The notes below the pieces were generated by a model. It saw nothing but the letters and a program-made list of their open reading frames with translations, was not told where the DNA came from and did no database searches. Positions 7,845-16,701 of a stretch of 64,000 nucleotides of DNA are shown one piece after another. The position numbers and the translations under genes were made by a program. Numbering within the stretch: the first letter of the stretch is position 1; every line of letters begins with the position of its first letter. The stretch spans positions 124,001 to 188,000 of the forward strand of contig NZ_VWRQ01000012.1 in NCBI RefSeq assembly GCF_008635795.1. Reading direction: 5' to 3'. This DNA is from Paenibacillus tepidiphilus (GTDB lineage: Bacteria > Bacillota > Bacilli > Paenibacillales > Paenibacillaceae).

Positions 7845-8234
7845 ATGATGAAGAAAATTGGCATTAAGAAAGCGGATTTAATTCTTATCACATGTATTTT
7901 GCTAATAGCCCTGACTCTTTTAGGAGTAGAGTTGCTTAGAAAGGACCAGCCCAGTACCGGTACTTATGCAAGTATACGTATAGATAATAAACTATATAAA
8001 GAGGTAGAACTCACGGATGAGCCCCAAATTATCAAGATTCAAACAAAAAGAGGATACGATATACTCAAAGTTCATGATAGAGGGATCGAAGTAATTGAAT
8101 CGGACTGCCCGCAAAAAATCTGTTTTAGCTTTGGTTTAATATCAAGACCAAGACAATCTATCATTTGCCTACCTCTGCGAATGATTGTTGAAGTGAAGCC
8201 TAATTCAACTGATGATATAGATGCGATCCTATAA
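7845..8234 (+). CDS. NusG domain II-containing membrane-anchored protein
   Basis: 129 residues. One membrane helix near the N-terminus (ADLILITCILLIALTLLGVELL) is followed by an extracytoplasmic beta domain with the signature DCPQKIC...RPRQSIICLPLRMIVEV, seen in the NusG-II/DUF family of Firmicutes. The two C-x4-C-like cysteines in that signature are conserved in the family. ATG 7845 is nine bases after GGAG; upstream ATGs lack a site. A terminator follows and the next gene is separate. Function unknown; other family members sit beside respiratory or FMN-binding proteins. Confidence 0.8.
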   Translation: MMKKIGIKKADLILITCILLIALTLLGVELLRKDQPSTGTYASIRIDNKLYKEVELTDEPQIIKIQTKRGYDILKVHDRGIEVIESDCPQKICFSFGLISRPRQSIICLPLRMIVEVKPNSTDDIDAIL

Positions 8235-8279
8235 CTTTCTTAAATAAAAAACGAACTATTCCATAAGCACATATATTGG

Positions 8280-8317
8280 GCTAAACGTAGAATCAGAGAT
8301 CTATGTTTAGCTTTTTA
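8280..8317 (+). terminator. Terminator after the NusG-II gene
   Basis: GCTAAACGTAGA pairs with TCTATGTTTAGC (one G-T pair), followed by TTTTT. Confidence 0.7.
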
Positions 8318-8372
8318 TTTACCTGTTATAATGAGCTCAGGTTATCTCAAATAAAAAAGGAACGGATTTTGT

Positions 8373-8942
8373 ATGACTACGCACATCGTTGAATTGTTAG
8401 GTGAAAGTGGTTATTTCGCCATTATCTTAAGTCTGGTTTTAAATATATTAATAAGCATTTTTGCATTCATCCCTAGTGTATTTCTCACAGGAGCTAACAT
8501 CACCTTGTTCGGTTTTCTCAACGGAATGATGATTTCCTTTTTCGGAGAAGTGCTCGGGGCAATTGTTAGCTTTGTTCTCTATCGCAGGGGGTTCTTGTCC
8601 TTAATACGAGGTATAAAAAATGAGAATAAATATTTGAAGAGACTTCAACAAACTTCTGGTTATGAAGCATTCTTTCTTATTCTTGCTTTAAGAATACTCC
8701 CGTTTATCCCTTCAGGATTGGTTAATATATCGAGTTCCGTTAGTCGTGTTAGCTGGGTCACTTTTGGATTAGCAACTATGCTTGGAAAGCTGCCAGCTCT
8801 GGTTATAGAGGCTTATTCTATTCAGCAATTGCTGATTCTCAGCAAGGAATATCTCAGTGTGGCTTTGATTTTAGTAAGTATCGTACTCATTCTAATCATC
8901 TTCACGGTTAATAAAAGAAGACACACTAAGTACAGGGACTAA
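8373..8942 (+). CDS. VTT-domain (DedA/TVP38-like) membrane protein
   Basis: 189 residues with about five hydrophobic helices. The VTT-domain landmarks are present: a glycine-rich re-entrant stretch FFGEVLGAIVSFVLYRRG and, later, ALRILPFIPSGLVNISSSVSRVSW with the conserved R-x-x-P. DedA/VTT proteins act in lipid scrambling and membrane homeostasis; this short form resembles the TVP38/TMEM64 branch. AAAGGAACG precedes ATG 8373 at a slightly long spacing. It is a monocistronic unit. The specific lipid or ion is not predictable. Confidence 0.85.
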   Translation: MTTHIVELLGESGYFAIILSLVLNILISIFAFIPSVFLTGANITLFGFLNGMMISFFGEVLGAIVSFVLYRRGFLSLIRGIKNENKYLKRLQQTSGYEAFFLILALRILPFIPSGLVNISSSVSRVSWVTFGLATMLGKLPALVIEAYSIQQLLILSKEYLSVALILVSIVLILIIFTVNKRRHTKYRD

Positions 8943-9072
8943 TAAATTATTAGTTAACAACGCTGAGATAGCCCTTTTTATACTTATCATGAGAATCCTT
9001 CGCATGTACCTTATCCTACTTCCAATAAAAATAATCCTCAAACAAGCTTAACTGAATTAGAACAGCCTATTC

Positions 9073-9109
9073 AAATAAAAAGATCGCCTCTCTAATTAGA
9101 GGCGATCTT
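9073..9109 (-). terminator. Strong hairpin terminator after the NlpC/P60 gene
   Basis: AAGATCGCCTCT and AGAGGCGATCTT form a perfect 12-bp stem with a six-base loop. On the minus strand it is followed by TTTTATTTG; it may also end transcription from the plus strand. Confidence 0.85.
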
Positions 9110-9137
9110 CATTACTCCACATGTAGAAAACTTTCTA

Positions 9138-9608
9138 TTAACGGCTCACCATTTCAGAATAGCTGTTTTCACTGACTACACGGCGAGCTGTTACATATCG
9201 CTCCTTATAATACGCCTCTGACAAGCTGCTGATTCTTACGCCCTTACTGCTGGAAGAGTGAGCGAACTTGTTATCGCCTACGTAAATGCCCGCATGCGAA
9301 ATTCCAGAACCAAATGTGTTAAAAAAGACGAGGTCACCCTCACGTAAATCATCTTTGGCTACAGGAATGCCAGTTTTAGCCTGCGATTGAGAAGTGCGCG
9401 GAAGGTCATCTACATTGAACTTCTTAAGTACATATAGAATAAATCCGGAACAATCAAAGCCTGAAGTTGTAGTTCCTCCATATAGATAAGGGGTTCCTAC
9501 GACCCGATTCACAACACTGTCCAATGTTACCTCGCTAGCATATGTACCTGGTGCTGCAGAAGCAAAAATAAATGAGGCTGCCAACATGGATACGATGACT
9601 TTCTTCAG
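9138..9608 (-). CDS. Secreted NlpC/P60 cell-wall endopeptidase, probable CTG start
   Basis: 156 residues if started at CTG 9608. The first ATG, at 9587, has no ribosome site and leaves a signal peptide without its basic start. Upstream, AGGGAG lies nine bases before CTG 9608, and this start yields MKKVIVSMLAASFIFASAAP, a classic signal peptide; a stop precedes it and no ATG, GTG or TTG is available. The mature domain has catalytic Cys in DCSGF and His in SHAGIYVG. The enzyme should cut gamma-D-Glu-meso-Dap bonds in peptidoglycan. Monocistronic, with a strong terminator. Confidence 0.88.
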   Translation of the reverse strand: MKKVIVSMLAASFIFASAAPGTYASEVTLDSVVNRVVGTPYLYGGTTTSGFDCSGFILYVLKKFNVDDLPRTSQSQAKTGIPVAKDDLREGDLVFFNTFGSGISHAGIYVGDNKFAHSSSSKGVRISSLSEAYYKERYVTARRVVSENSYSEMVSR

Positions 9609-9944
9609 AAACTTGTTCTCCCTTCAATGCCTACGGAGTTAGCTGAGGATTCGGTTAAAGGTTCCCTATATTCCCTTTCGTGCAAGAATAATTCACCCAA
9701 AAAATGGTTCCCCCGTTTTCAACGCTGAAATTCGGCAACTTATTAATATTTTGTAACTATTAACACTTTAATAGATAGTAGGCTACCTGTCAATCCTTCT
9801 AAAAATTTAACTATTAACGTATTTTCTACATACTTTCTTCATTGTTTCTCCATATTTTTGCTTTATAATAACCAGTCATTATCATTCTATGTCTGAAACA
9901 ATAGTAACGTTTTTGTAATATATTTCAATATCTTTGGTGTATAT
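9609..9944. other. Intergenic region, no gene seen
   Basis: About 335 AT-rich bases hold the promoter and leader of the NlpC/P60 gene. No structured RNA or further open frame is evident. Confidence 0.4.
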
Positions 9945-9977
9945 AAAAAGACGAGTAGTTACTTCCTACTCGTCTTC
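9945..9977 (-). terminator. Terminator after the RloC-like gene
   Basis: AAGACGAGTAG and CTACTCGTCTT form a perfect 11-bp stem, followed by TTTTTATAT on the minus strand. Confidence 0.85.
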
Positions 9978-10017
9978 TAATCCCATATATGTCGTTCGAT
10001 TGATATTACGTTTTCGA

Positions 10018-12243
10018 TTACGATACCTGTGTTTGTTCCAAAGCCGATCCCAGTGATTCTTCAATTCCCATCATCATTTTATAATGGGCATGATGATGTG
10101 TAACCACGAATATCTTTTCAAATACCCGTAAGTACTTACTGACTGTATCCATCGGGTGCTCGATATACAAATCATCTCCTGCAAAGTGAGAACCATCATT
10201 GGCCCAGGAGATTAAGGATTTACATATGACCTTCTCATCCTCGTCGAATTTATCAATAATGTCCTGATCGCTGTAATTACCATAGATTTTAAAATAATTT
10301 TCAATGATTCTACGAATCAAATTCTGAACGGTGATGGAAGAGCTGTGATTGGCTGACTTTAATTCCTGCCACATTAACTCATACGAGCTTTTAATCGGGT
10401 TGCTGTTATACGGGGTTGATTCGGTTACATCATTCCATTTTCGGATAATCCAAAATGTCTCATCCGCCATCCTAGCGCCATTTTTGGGCCGGTTTTTTGA
10501 AAACGTAATTTCCTTGTGAAAATAGACATTATGCGTTAGAAGAAACAATTGAATGATATTGCTTTCTTCGTTGCGTATATCTTCTATAAGTTTGGAAATC
10601 AAATTGCTTACGATAAACAATACGTTACTGTCCAAGCTTGAAATTGGGTCATCAATCACAACAACTTTATTCTCAGTAATTAAATCACTGTTATTGCTAC
10701 CATTTAATAAGTGCATAAAATAAAGAAAGGTAACAAACGTTTTCTCGCCTTCACTTAACGTTTGATTAACGTCCTCACCATTTGAGCGGATTAACCGATA
10801 ATTCCCTTGACTTTGTGTATGAGCGAATTTGAAATTAGTAAAATGATAGGCCCTCAGTAACCGATTCATTTCGTTTACAGAGGGGATTACACTCGTAATC
10901 TGAGCCTCCAGCCTGTGAATTTCGGATTCCAATGCGACTCTTTCATTCTTCTTTTGGGCTAATGTTACAGTAAGGTTGTCGATTGCTCGTCCTGTTCTAT
11001 AATCTATACGAACATATTTCTCATGATTTTGCTGATTCTCGCTCCAGATAAAATCCCAAATCTGGGTTATCAATTTATTCCCTTCATCCACTCGGTTCTC
11101 TATAAAAGTATTATGCTGCTGAATTTGTTCATTCGCTCGTACGATTTCTTCATTGATCACATCGACGAAAGCAGCAATAGTTAACAATTCGACTGGATGA
11201 CTGGGATGAGTTTGCTTCTGCTTGAACAAGTCCAAATTATGTGCATTTTTCGAAAGGATCAGTTCATATTGTTGCGAAATGAGATCGAGATTCAAATATG
11301 TATTTTTCTTGTCGGTCAATAATAACTCTTGCACTTGATTTTCAAGATAATGATAACACTGTTTATAGTGTTCAACTTGATCTTGTAGTTCAATCATCTC
11401 TTTTTCGTAATGTTCATTAAAGTAATCATTGAGTTTTTCGGTAAATCCCTCAGGAAGTTGTTGTTGGCAAAAGGGGCACACTCCTTCCGCTTCAGAAACA
11501 TGTGTATGTCCTTGTTTAACCCAGTCACTAATCGCTAGCTTGGATATAAGAACAGCAATATCGACTTCCTGTTTACCGATAATAGGGGTCTGAAAAATCC
11601 GGTGATTGCATACTGCAGACAGATGCTCTATTTTAATCTTTTCAAGAAGGGGTAGCTTCTCATTTGAACCATTAAACAATTTCTGTACACGCGCTTGGAG
11701 GTCTGCTAGAGCACATATTAGTCCGCCTGTCGGTGCTTGCTTACATCTTTTCATAAAGTTTATTCTATTGTTTCTTAAACCCGAAAAGGCCACTGAAAAG
11801 ATATCGTCATATTTCCGCTTTAATTTCCAACAATCGTCGGTAAACTCATCTTCGTTTTGTTTAGACTCTTTTTGTTTGACCTCTAGATTAGAACTTAACC
11901 GACGAATTTCCTCAACTACTTTATCAACTAAGTCTTTTTTGTCCCGGATGGTTTGTTTAATCTCTGTTGATTCTCTTCCCAAAGTAAAGATACCTTTGAT
12001 ATCTGATTCTTGGTGGAAATTTTCCTCGACAAACTTTTGGTTATACACCACTGTTTTTAATGGCTGGGAAACCCAGGATATCCTACTATCAGCATAAAGT
12101 TCAATTTGTTTAAGAACATTAGATAAGGTTGTTTTCCCGCTGCCATTCGAGCCGTAAAAATAGTTAATTTTTTTCAGGTCACTGTAAAGTACACCCTCAC
12201 TACTATAGGTAGCCACATTTCTAACGGCAATCTCCCTAATCAT
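10018..12243 (-). CDS. rloC: RloC/PrrC-like ATPase, candidate anticodon nuclease
   Basis: 741 residues. Walker A FYGSNGSGKTTLSN lies near residue 30. Long coiled coils flank a CPFC motif near residue 256, a zinc hook as in Rad50 and RloC. The signature LSEGEKTFVTF, Walker B VVVIDDPISSLDS and a switch His in LLTHNVYFHKE complete the ATPase head. In the C-terminal part R644-x3-E648 (RRIIE) and H686 (NDGSH) match the Arg-Glu-His triad pattern of PrrC/RloC tRNA anticodon nucleases. RloC is known as a stress- or phage-activated enzyme that excises the wobble nucleotide. The gene stands alone, with its own terminator and a TATAAT about 60 bp upstream, and has no restriction-modification partner nearby. 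The triad assignment is mine by eye. Confidence 0.75.
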   Translation of the reverse strand: MIREIAVRNVATYSSEGVLYSDLKKINYFYGSNGSGKTTLSNVLKQIELYADSRISWVSQPLKTVVYNQKFVEENFHQESDIKGIFTLGRESTEIKQTIRDKKDLVDKVVEEIRRLSSNLEVKQKESKQNEDEFTDDCWKLKRKYDDIFSVAFSGLRNNRINFMKRCKQAPTGGLICALADLQARVQKLFNGSNEKLPLLEKIKIEHLSAVCNHRIFQTPIIGKQEVDIAVLISKLAISDWVKQGHTHVSEAEGVCPFCQQQLPEGFTEKLNDYFNEHYEKEMIELQDQVEHYKQCYHYLENQVQELLLTDKKNTYLNLDLISQQYELILSKNAHNLDLFKQKQTHPSHPVELLTIAAFVDVINEEIVRANEQIQQHNTFIENRVDEGNKLITQIWDFIWSENQQNHEKYVRIDYRTGRAIDNLTVTLAQKKNERVALESEIHRLEAQITSVIPSVNEMNRLLRAYHFTNFKFAHTQSQGNYRLIRSNGEDVNQTLSEGEKTFVTFLYFMHLLNGSNNSDLITENKVVVIDDPISSLDSNVLFIVSNLISKLIEDIRNEESNIIQLFLLTHNVYFHKEITFSKNRPKNGARMADETFWIIRKWNDVTESTPYNSNPIKSSYELMWQELKSANHSSSITVQNLIRRIIENYFKIYGNYSDQDIIDKFDEDEKVICKSLISWANDGSHFAGDDLYIEHPMDTVSKYLRVFEKIFVVTHHHAHYKMMMGIEESLGSALEQTQVS

Positions 12244-12375
12244 ACTTTGATCCCCCTTGTAATGCTATTCCCCTGTATTCCTCATGTCTTTTGCGGAAAA
12301 TCTAATACTATTATATCATTCATCCATTGATTCCATCGGTAATTTGCGTCAATTTTTGCAAGATTCCTCTATTAT

Positions 12376-12408
12376 TAAAAAAGAAAGCAGCCCCTGGAGG
12401 CTGCTTTT
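12376..12408 (-). terminator. Terminator after the YdhK-like gene
   Basis: AAAGCAGCC/GGCTGCTTT stem with a six-base loop, followed by CTTTTTTAATA on the minus strand. Confidence 0.8.
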
Positions 12409-12419
12409 ATCATCTTCGT

Positions 12420-12989
12420 TTACTTCGCCTTTAACTCATCACCGGTTACCCATTTGTGATTTCTCACTGGCTCTCCGCCTGTTGTCGGGGTATAGTCAAC
12501 CATGTATACGGTTGTTTGCTCACCTGTATCTACAGTTGCGGTAGCCCCCTTCATACCAGGCATATGATCAACGTTAAGCACCACTTCTGTGCCAGGCACA
12601 TAAAGCTGGTCTCCTGCATCTTTTAAATCTTGCTGAATAACCCATTTATGGTTGGTAACCGGATCTCCTCCGGTAGTGGGTGTATACGATACCGCGTAGA
12701 CATTAGTGTCATAAGCCCCTACAATGGTTGCGGTAGCCCCCTTCATCCCGGCCATGTGTCCCTCGGTAATAATGACTTGATCGCCGACCTTATACTCCGG
12801 ATTAGCGGCTTCTTTTAATCCTTCAGGCACTTCACTTGTCATATTCTCATGTTCCATCTCTGAATGATTCATGCTGGATGCAGCGTTATTGGGTGTATTG
12901 GACGCTTCATTTCCGTTATTTGCGGTATTTCCACAGCCACTGATGACGACCACCAGCGCTGTAGCTAAAATGAACAAACCTTTTTTCAT
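12420..12989 (-). CDS. YdhK-like lipoprotein with two DUF1541 repeats
   Basis: 189 residues. The signal peptide ends in lipobox VISGCGN, so the protein is lipid-anchored outside the membrane. A His/Met-rich linker (SSMNHSEMEHENM) follows, as in copper-binding surface proteins. Two DUF1541 units come next, each with H-M-x-GMKGATAT, YTPTTGG and NHKWV, at about residues 67-122 and 125-185. B. subtilis YdhK has the same layout. The gene opens the copper-related region; metal binding is inferred from the linker and from context. Confidence 0.85.
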   Translation of the reverse strand: MKKGLFILATALVVVISGCGNTANNGNEASNTPNNAASSMNHSEMEHENMTSEVPEGLKEAANPEYKVGDQVIITEGHMAGMKGATATIVGAYDTNVYAVSYTPTTGGDPVTNHKWVIQQDLKDAGDQLYVPGTEVVLNVDHMPGMKGATATVDTGEQTTVYMVDYTPTTGGEPVRNHKWVTGDELKAK

Positions 12990-13100
12990 ATCAATAACAC
13001 TCCTTCATAGGTAAATTGTGAAATTTATGCAGACTAACGCGTATGCATTATCGTCTCCAACGAAACAGATTTCATACCATTGACGTGGGAAGTCGGTTGA

Positions 13101-13703
13101 TTACGGTCTCAAGAGCAATCGTCTTACAATGGTTGTACATAAAAGCTCGCTTTTTTGTATGATCAGGCCGGCAGATTCCACATTCTTTAACGTATACCGG
13201 TTAATGTTGGCCCCGCTGATACGAACTGTTAGGGGATTAAGCAGATCCATTAATGTTCCAACCATCGGCTGCTCACTCCTCATGTGTTCTAACAGCCTGA
13301 TCTCCCCTTCTTTATTACACACTCGCTTCATTTCTCTCATGCCCTGAACCGGATCGGGGACAGAACAAAACACACAAGTCGCTACTATGTAGTCGAATGT
13401 CTGATCTTCAAAAGTTAAATTTTGAGCATCCATCTCCATTAAAGTAACGTCGATATTCAGTTCCTTTGCACGTTGTTCGGCATATTGTAGCATCTTTGGG
13501 CTAAAATCAATCCCGGTTAAGCGAACAGTGGGTGGATAATAGGAAAGATTAGCACCTGTTCCTATGCCTACCTCGAGTACATTCCCACGTAGGCCGCTTA
13601 ACAGTTCTTTGCGCCAACTCCTCATCATTTTTCCATCCACACGATGAAAAAGCGGAGCTATTCGGTCATATCGTCTCTTAATAGTTTGAGTGTCCCTACC
13701 CAT
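13101..13703 (-). CDS. Class I SAM-dependent methyltransferase (Ubi/Coq5-like)
   Basis: 200 residues. SAM-binding motif I is VLEVGIGTGANLSYY, the acidic tip is LTGIDFSPKML and motif III is FDYIVATCVFCSVPDP. The C-terminal half (LLEHMRSEQP...NRYTLKNVESAGL) is characteristic of a PhyR/YrrT-like group of Firmicute methyltransferases often called phospholipid methyltransferase-like. ATG 13703 has AAGGAG seven bases upstream; longer reading frames do not. It lies downstream of a Csp gene on the same strand, with an inverted repeat between them. The substrate is unknown. Confidence 0.85.
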   Translation of the reverse strand: MGRDTQTIKRRYDRIAPLFHRVDGKMMRSWRKELLSGLRGNVLEVGIGTGANLSYYPPTVRLTGIDFSPKMLQYAEQRAKELNIDVTLMEMDAQNLTFEDQTFDYIVATCVFCSVPDPVQGMREMKRVCNKEGEIRLLEHMRSEQPMVGTLMDLLNPLTVRISGANINRYTLKNVESAGLIIQKSELLCTTIVRRLLLRP

Positions 13704-13740
13704 CCATACTCTCCTTATACCCTTTCCTGTTCCTTTTGAC

Positions 13741-13782
13741 ATCAGATGAGCAAGGGAAACATAACTACCTTGCTCATCTGAT
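13741..13782. terminator. Perfect 15-bp inverted repeat, terminator-like without T-run
   Basis: ATCAGATGAGCAAGG and CCTTGCTCATCTGAT are separated by 12 bases, between the Csp gene and the methyltransferase gene. No T-run follows on either strand, so it may attenuate transcription or protect mRNA ends. Confidence 0.5.
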
Positions 13783-13804
13783 TCATTTAAAGTCAAACGT
13801 TAAG

Positions 13805-14137
13805 TTAAGCGATCATCTTACGGCAAACCTCCGCACATCGGAAACAGACCTCAGCACATTTCTGACAATGAGCCGAATGATGGTGTTTACTGCATTCATT
13901 ACCACATCGTTCACAAGCATCAGCACACAGTCTGCACAGCTCCGTGGAATAGGTGCTGTGTTGAGTCAAGGCCTGAGCAGTAAAGGCACAAATATCCGCA
14001 CACTCTCGGTCGAGACGGATGCAATCCTTCATCATATCAACGGATTCTTCCCCCAAACAAGATTTGTAGCAGTAATTGCAAGCCTGCATACAACGTAGAC
14101 ATTCATCAATGCACTCCTGTAACTGTTCTTGTGTCAT
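13805..14137 (-). CDS. Cys-rich four-helix copper-storage protein (Csp3/DUF326-like)
   Basis: 110 residues with 19 cysteines, spaced on helical faces (ECIDECLRCMQACNYC, then LCRLCADACERC and HCQKCAEVCFRCAEVC). This is the pattern of cytosolic copper-storage proteins, tetrameric four-helix bundles that bind many Cu(I) ions in the bundle core. There is no signal peptide, so it should act in the cytosol. GGAGAA precedes ATG 14137. A paralogue with 18 cysteines lies at 26157. Both sit in the copper island. Confidence 0.9.
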   Translation of the reverse strand: MTQEQLQECIDECLRCMQACNYCYKSCLGEESVDMMKDCIRLDRECADICAFTAQALTQHSTYSTELCRLCADACERCGNECSKHHHSAHCQKCAEVCFRCAEVCRKMIA

Positions 14138-14267
14138 GAAATAATATTCTCCTTTCGGTGTTTGAATGAGGTGTAGCTATCTTCAATTAACCTGAAAGTA
14201 TGAAGATTTAATGTGGTTTTTGTGAAAAAATTGAGTTTTGCAAATTAGCGAATAAAAAATCTTTGTC

Positions 14268-14462
14268 TCAATGTTTTTTTCGAGCTTTATAAATCCCTAA
14301 GGAAATGAAACTTAATAACCCGATAAAAACAAAACAAGTTACCAATTTTATGATCCCACTTGCTTGTATTATGGGACTTTGAAAGGATACCGCGGATATC
14401 GTCATGCAACTTATACCCATTCCGATCAAAAGAACAGCAATTAGCCATTCCACCTTTTTCAT
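14268..14462 (-). CDS. Small two-helix membrane protein
   Basis: 64 residues with two predicted membrane helices (WLIAVLLIGMGISCMTISAV and IIKLVTCFVFIGLLSFISLG) and a basic tail. AGGAGG is seven bases before ATG 14462. It begins 17 bp after the kinase gene stop and so belongs to the regulator-kinase operon. No family recognised; possibly an accessory to the sensor kinase. Confidence 0.65.
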   Translation of the reverse strand: MKKVEWLIAVLLIGMGISCMTISAVSFQSPIIQASGIIKLVTCFVFIGLLSFISLGIYKARKKH

Positions 14463-14479
14463 TAGCCTGCCTCCTAACG

Positions 14480-15865
14480 TCATGGCTGCTGATAAAACTG
14501 AATTTCAAAGCGTGTGCCTTTGTCTACTTCACTTGTTACTGTAATTTGCCCGCCCTGCAGTTCAACCAGTTTTTTCACTATGGACAGTCCTAAGCCCGTT
14601 CCTCCATATTGGCGTGATCTAGACTTTTCTACACGATAAAAGCGTTCAAAAATGTATGGGATTTCGTCTTTTGGAATACCAATCCCTGAATCCTCCACGA
14701 CCAGGAGAAAAGCACTGCTGGTATATGAGAGAGAGACGTTAATTTCGCCTTTTTCGGTATAACGGACTGCATTCTCCAAAAGATTAAGGATTATTTGCTC
14801 CATCCGCTTTTTATCTCCGCGAATCTTTTTCATCATACCGTTTTCCTTGTATTTCAGGCTAAGGCTTTTTTCTCTTGCCTTGAGCTCCACTTTTCGCACC
14901 GCCTGCTGCGTTAAATCAGACATATTCACCCAGTCTAGCTCAAGATTAATCTTCCCTTCTTCCATTTTCGATAAATCAAAAAGGTCCTCAACTAAGTGCT
15001 GCAAACGTAACGCTTCGTCATGAATGATTCCCAGATACTTGTTTTTCTCCTCTACGGTTTCATAAAGTTCCTGTTGGAGAACCTGAGAGTAGCCTTCCAA
15101 ATAGGTGATCGGTGTCCGGAGTTCATGAGAAATATTAGCGAAAAACTCTTGCCTTGTATCCCGATATCGCTGAAGATCCACAGCAAGATCGTTGATTGCA
15201 TGCGCCAAGCTGCCCATTTCATCATTGCTGTTAATATCAAGACGTGTTTCCAAGTCCCCTGCAGCGATCTTCCGTGTGGCCTGTTGCATTTTAAGTAAAG
15301 GCCGGGATAAATACTGGGCTATTATCCATGTAATACCGAGAGCCAATAAAAAAGCGCCAATCCCTGACAAGATCAAAAGATTACGGACCGCAAGTAATGA
15401 CTGTTCCATTTTCTCGGTGGAAGACATGACATAAAGGGCGGAGGCCGCTACGTCTTTCACATAGATTGGTTGTCCGGAAACAAAGTAACGAATTCCGGAA
15501 GGTTCGGTATATAAGAAATTGACTTTCTTTCCTGCAAAGATTCTTTCCAGATCCGAGCTTCGAATTATCTTTCGATCGGAAGAGTCATGCGTTCCTGAGT
15601 GTAGAATTACCTCACTATTGGCATTGACGTTAAAAATACTGACGTTCGAGAATTCTGCAAAAGTTTTCATCATTTCACCAGAAGTACTATCCGATTGGGC
15701 CATGACCGCAAAATGAGAACCCAATTCCTCATTCTCCGTACGCATCCGATCGATATAAAAACTTGTGAATAAACGGTCTATAGTAAAGCCCAGAAACACC
15801 AATACGATTAGAAACACCGTGATAATAACAAATCCTAATTTTAAGCCGATACGGTTATTTTTCAT
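14480..15865 (-). CDS. Sensor histidine kinase with HAMP domain
   Basis: 461 residues. Two membrane helices (about 7-30 and 160-185) enclose an extracytoplasmic sensor of about 130 residues. A HAMP domain (YLSRPLLKMQQATRKIAAGDLETRLD) leads to HisKA with FFANISHELRTPITYLEG, then HATPase with N-box NLLENAVRYTEKG, DSGIGIP and GGTGLGLSIVKKL. ATG 15865 has GGGAG six bases upstream and overlaps the regulator stop by 11 bp. Location inside the copper island suggests it senses copper or envelope stress, but the sensor domain shows no metal motif that I recognise. Confidence 0.9.
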   Translation of the reverse strand: MKNNRIGLKLGFVIITVFLIVLVFLGFTIDRLFTSFYIDRMRTENEELGSHFAVMAQSDSTSGEMMKTFAEFSNVSIFNVNANSEVILHSGTHDSSDRKIIRSSDLERIFAGKKVNFLYTEPSGIRYFVSGQPIYVKDVAASALYVMSSTEKMEQSLLAVRNLLILSGIGAFLLALGITWIIAQYLSRPLLKMQQATRKIAAGDLETRLDINSNDEMGSLAHAINDLAVDLQRYRDTRQEFFANISHELRTPITYLEGYSQVLQQELYETVEEKNKYLGIIHDEALRLQHLVEDLFDLSKMEEGKINLELDWVNMSDLTQQAVRKVELKAREKSLSLKYKENGMMKKIRGDKKRMEQIILNLLENAVRYTEKGEINVSLSYTSSAFLLVVEDSGIGIPKDEIPYIFERFYRVEKSRSRQYGGTGLGLSIVKKLVELQGGQITVTSEVDKGTRFEIQFYQQP

Positions 15866-16571
15866 TGGCATCTCCCGGAACATAAAACTTATAGCCAACC
15901 CCCCATACCGTTTGGATCGGGTTATATTTCAAGCCGGCCAAATGCATCTTTTCTCTGATGTTTTTGATATGCGTATCGACGACTCTGAACTCACCTTCAA
16001 AATCATAGCCCCATAGCCGTTCCACTAATTCTTCTCTTGTAAATGCTTTTTGGATATTCTGCGCAAAAGACACCAATAAATCGAATTCCTTTTGAGTAAA
16101 TTCTACATATTCATCACAAATCCGGACTTCACGGGCTTCAGGTATGATTACAAGATCTGGATAATGAAGCATGCGCGACGGTTGAGGAATTACCTCCTGG
16201 TTCATCACTGATCTACGAATCAGCGAGAAAATTCGAGCCAGTAATTCTTCTGAATCGAATGGCTTGGTCAAGTAATCATCCGCTCCGATACCCAAACCTT
16301 TTATCTTATCTTTAGTCTCAGTTCGCGCTGACAGGAATAATACCGGCGTTTTCACAAGTTCTCTGATACGCTTACAGATTTGCCAACCATCCATATCGGG
16401 CAACATAACATCTAGAATAATGACATCAAAGGAATGGGCTTGGACCAGCGCCAAGGCTTCTTGCCCCGTGGATGCTTCTTTAATCGCAAAACCTTCTTTC
16501 ATTAAATAAATCCGCAGCAAATTTCTCATATTCCATTCATCATCTACAATTAATACCTGGAGTTTCGACAC
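15855..16571 (-). CDS. OmpR-family response regulator
   Basis: 238 residues. The receiver has DDE near the N-terminus, phosphoacceptor Asp in VIILDVMLPDMDGW and Lys in YLTKPF. The winged-helix output domain includes FTQKEFDLLVSF, VDTHIKNIREK and VWGVGYKF. It heads an operon with its kinase and a small membrane protein. The likely targets are nearby copper genes; no obvious direct-repeat binding site was identified by eye. Confidence 0.92.
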   Translation of the reverse strand: MSKLQVLIVDDEWNMRNLLRIYLMKEGFAIKEASTGQEALALVQAHSFDVIILDVMLPDMDGWQICKRIRELVKTPVLFLSARTETKDKIKGLGIGADDYLTKPFDSEELLARIFSLIRRSVMNQEVIPQPSRMLHYPDLVIIPEAREVRICDEYVEFTQKEFDLLVSFAQNIQKAFTREELVERLWGYDFEGEFRVVDTHIKNIREKMHLAGLKYNPIQTVWGVGYKFYVPGDANEK

Positions 16572-16661
16572 TGAACATTCACCTCAAATTTATCTGTTTT
16601 TTTAATATTACAAAATTAATGTGTTGAAAATGTGTAGATGTGTGAACGGTTCAACATTAGA

Positions 16662-16690
16662 ATGCCGTAAGCGACACTCGCTTACGGCAT
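16662..16690 (-). terminator. Hairpin between the regulator gene and the DUF2933-like gene
   Basis: ATGCCGTAAGCGA and TCGCTTACGGCAT form a perfect 13-bp stem with a three-base loop, 11 bp past the stop of the DUF2933-like gene. The following sequence is only weakly T-rich. Confidence 0.6.
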
Positions 16691-16701
16691 ATTCTGTCCA
16701 T

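Noticed and set aside
14287..14508. Alternative 73-codon frame over the small membrane protein
   Set aside because: The other frame has AGGAGG at the right distance and two clear membrane helices.
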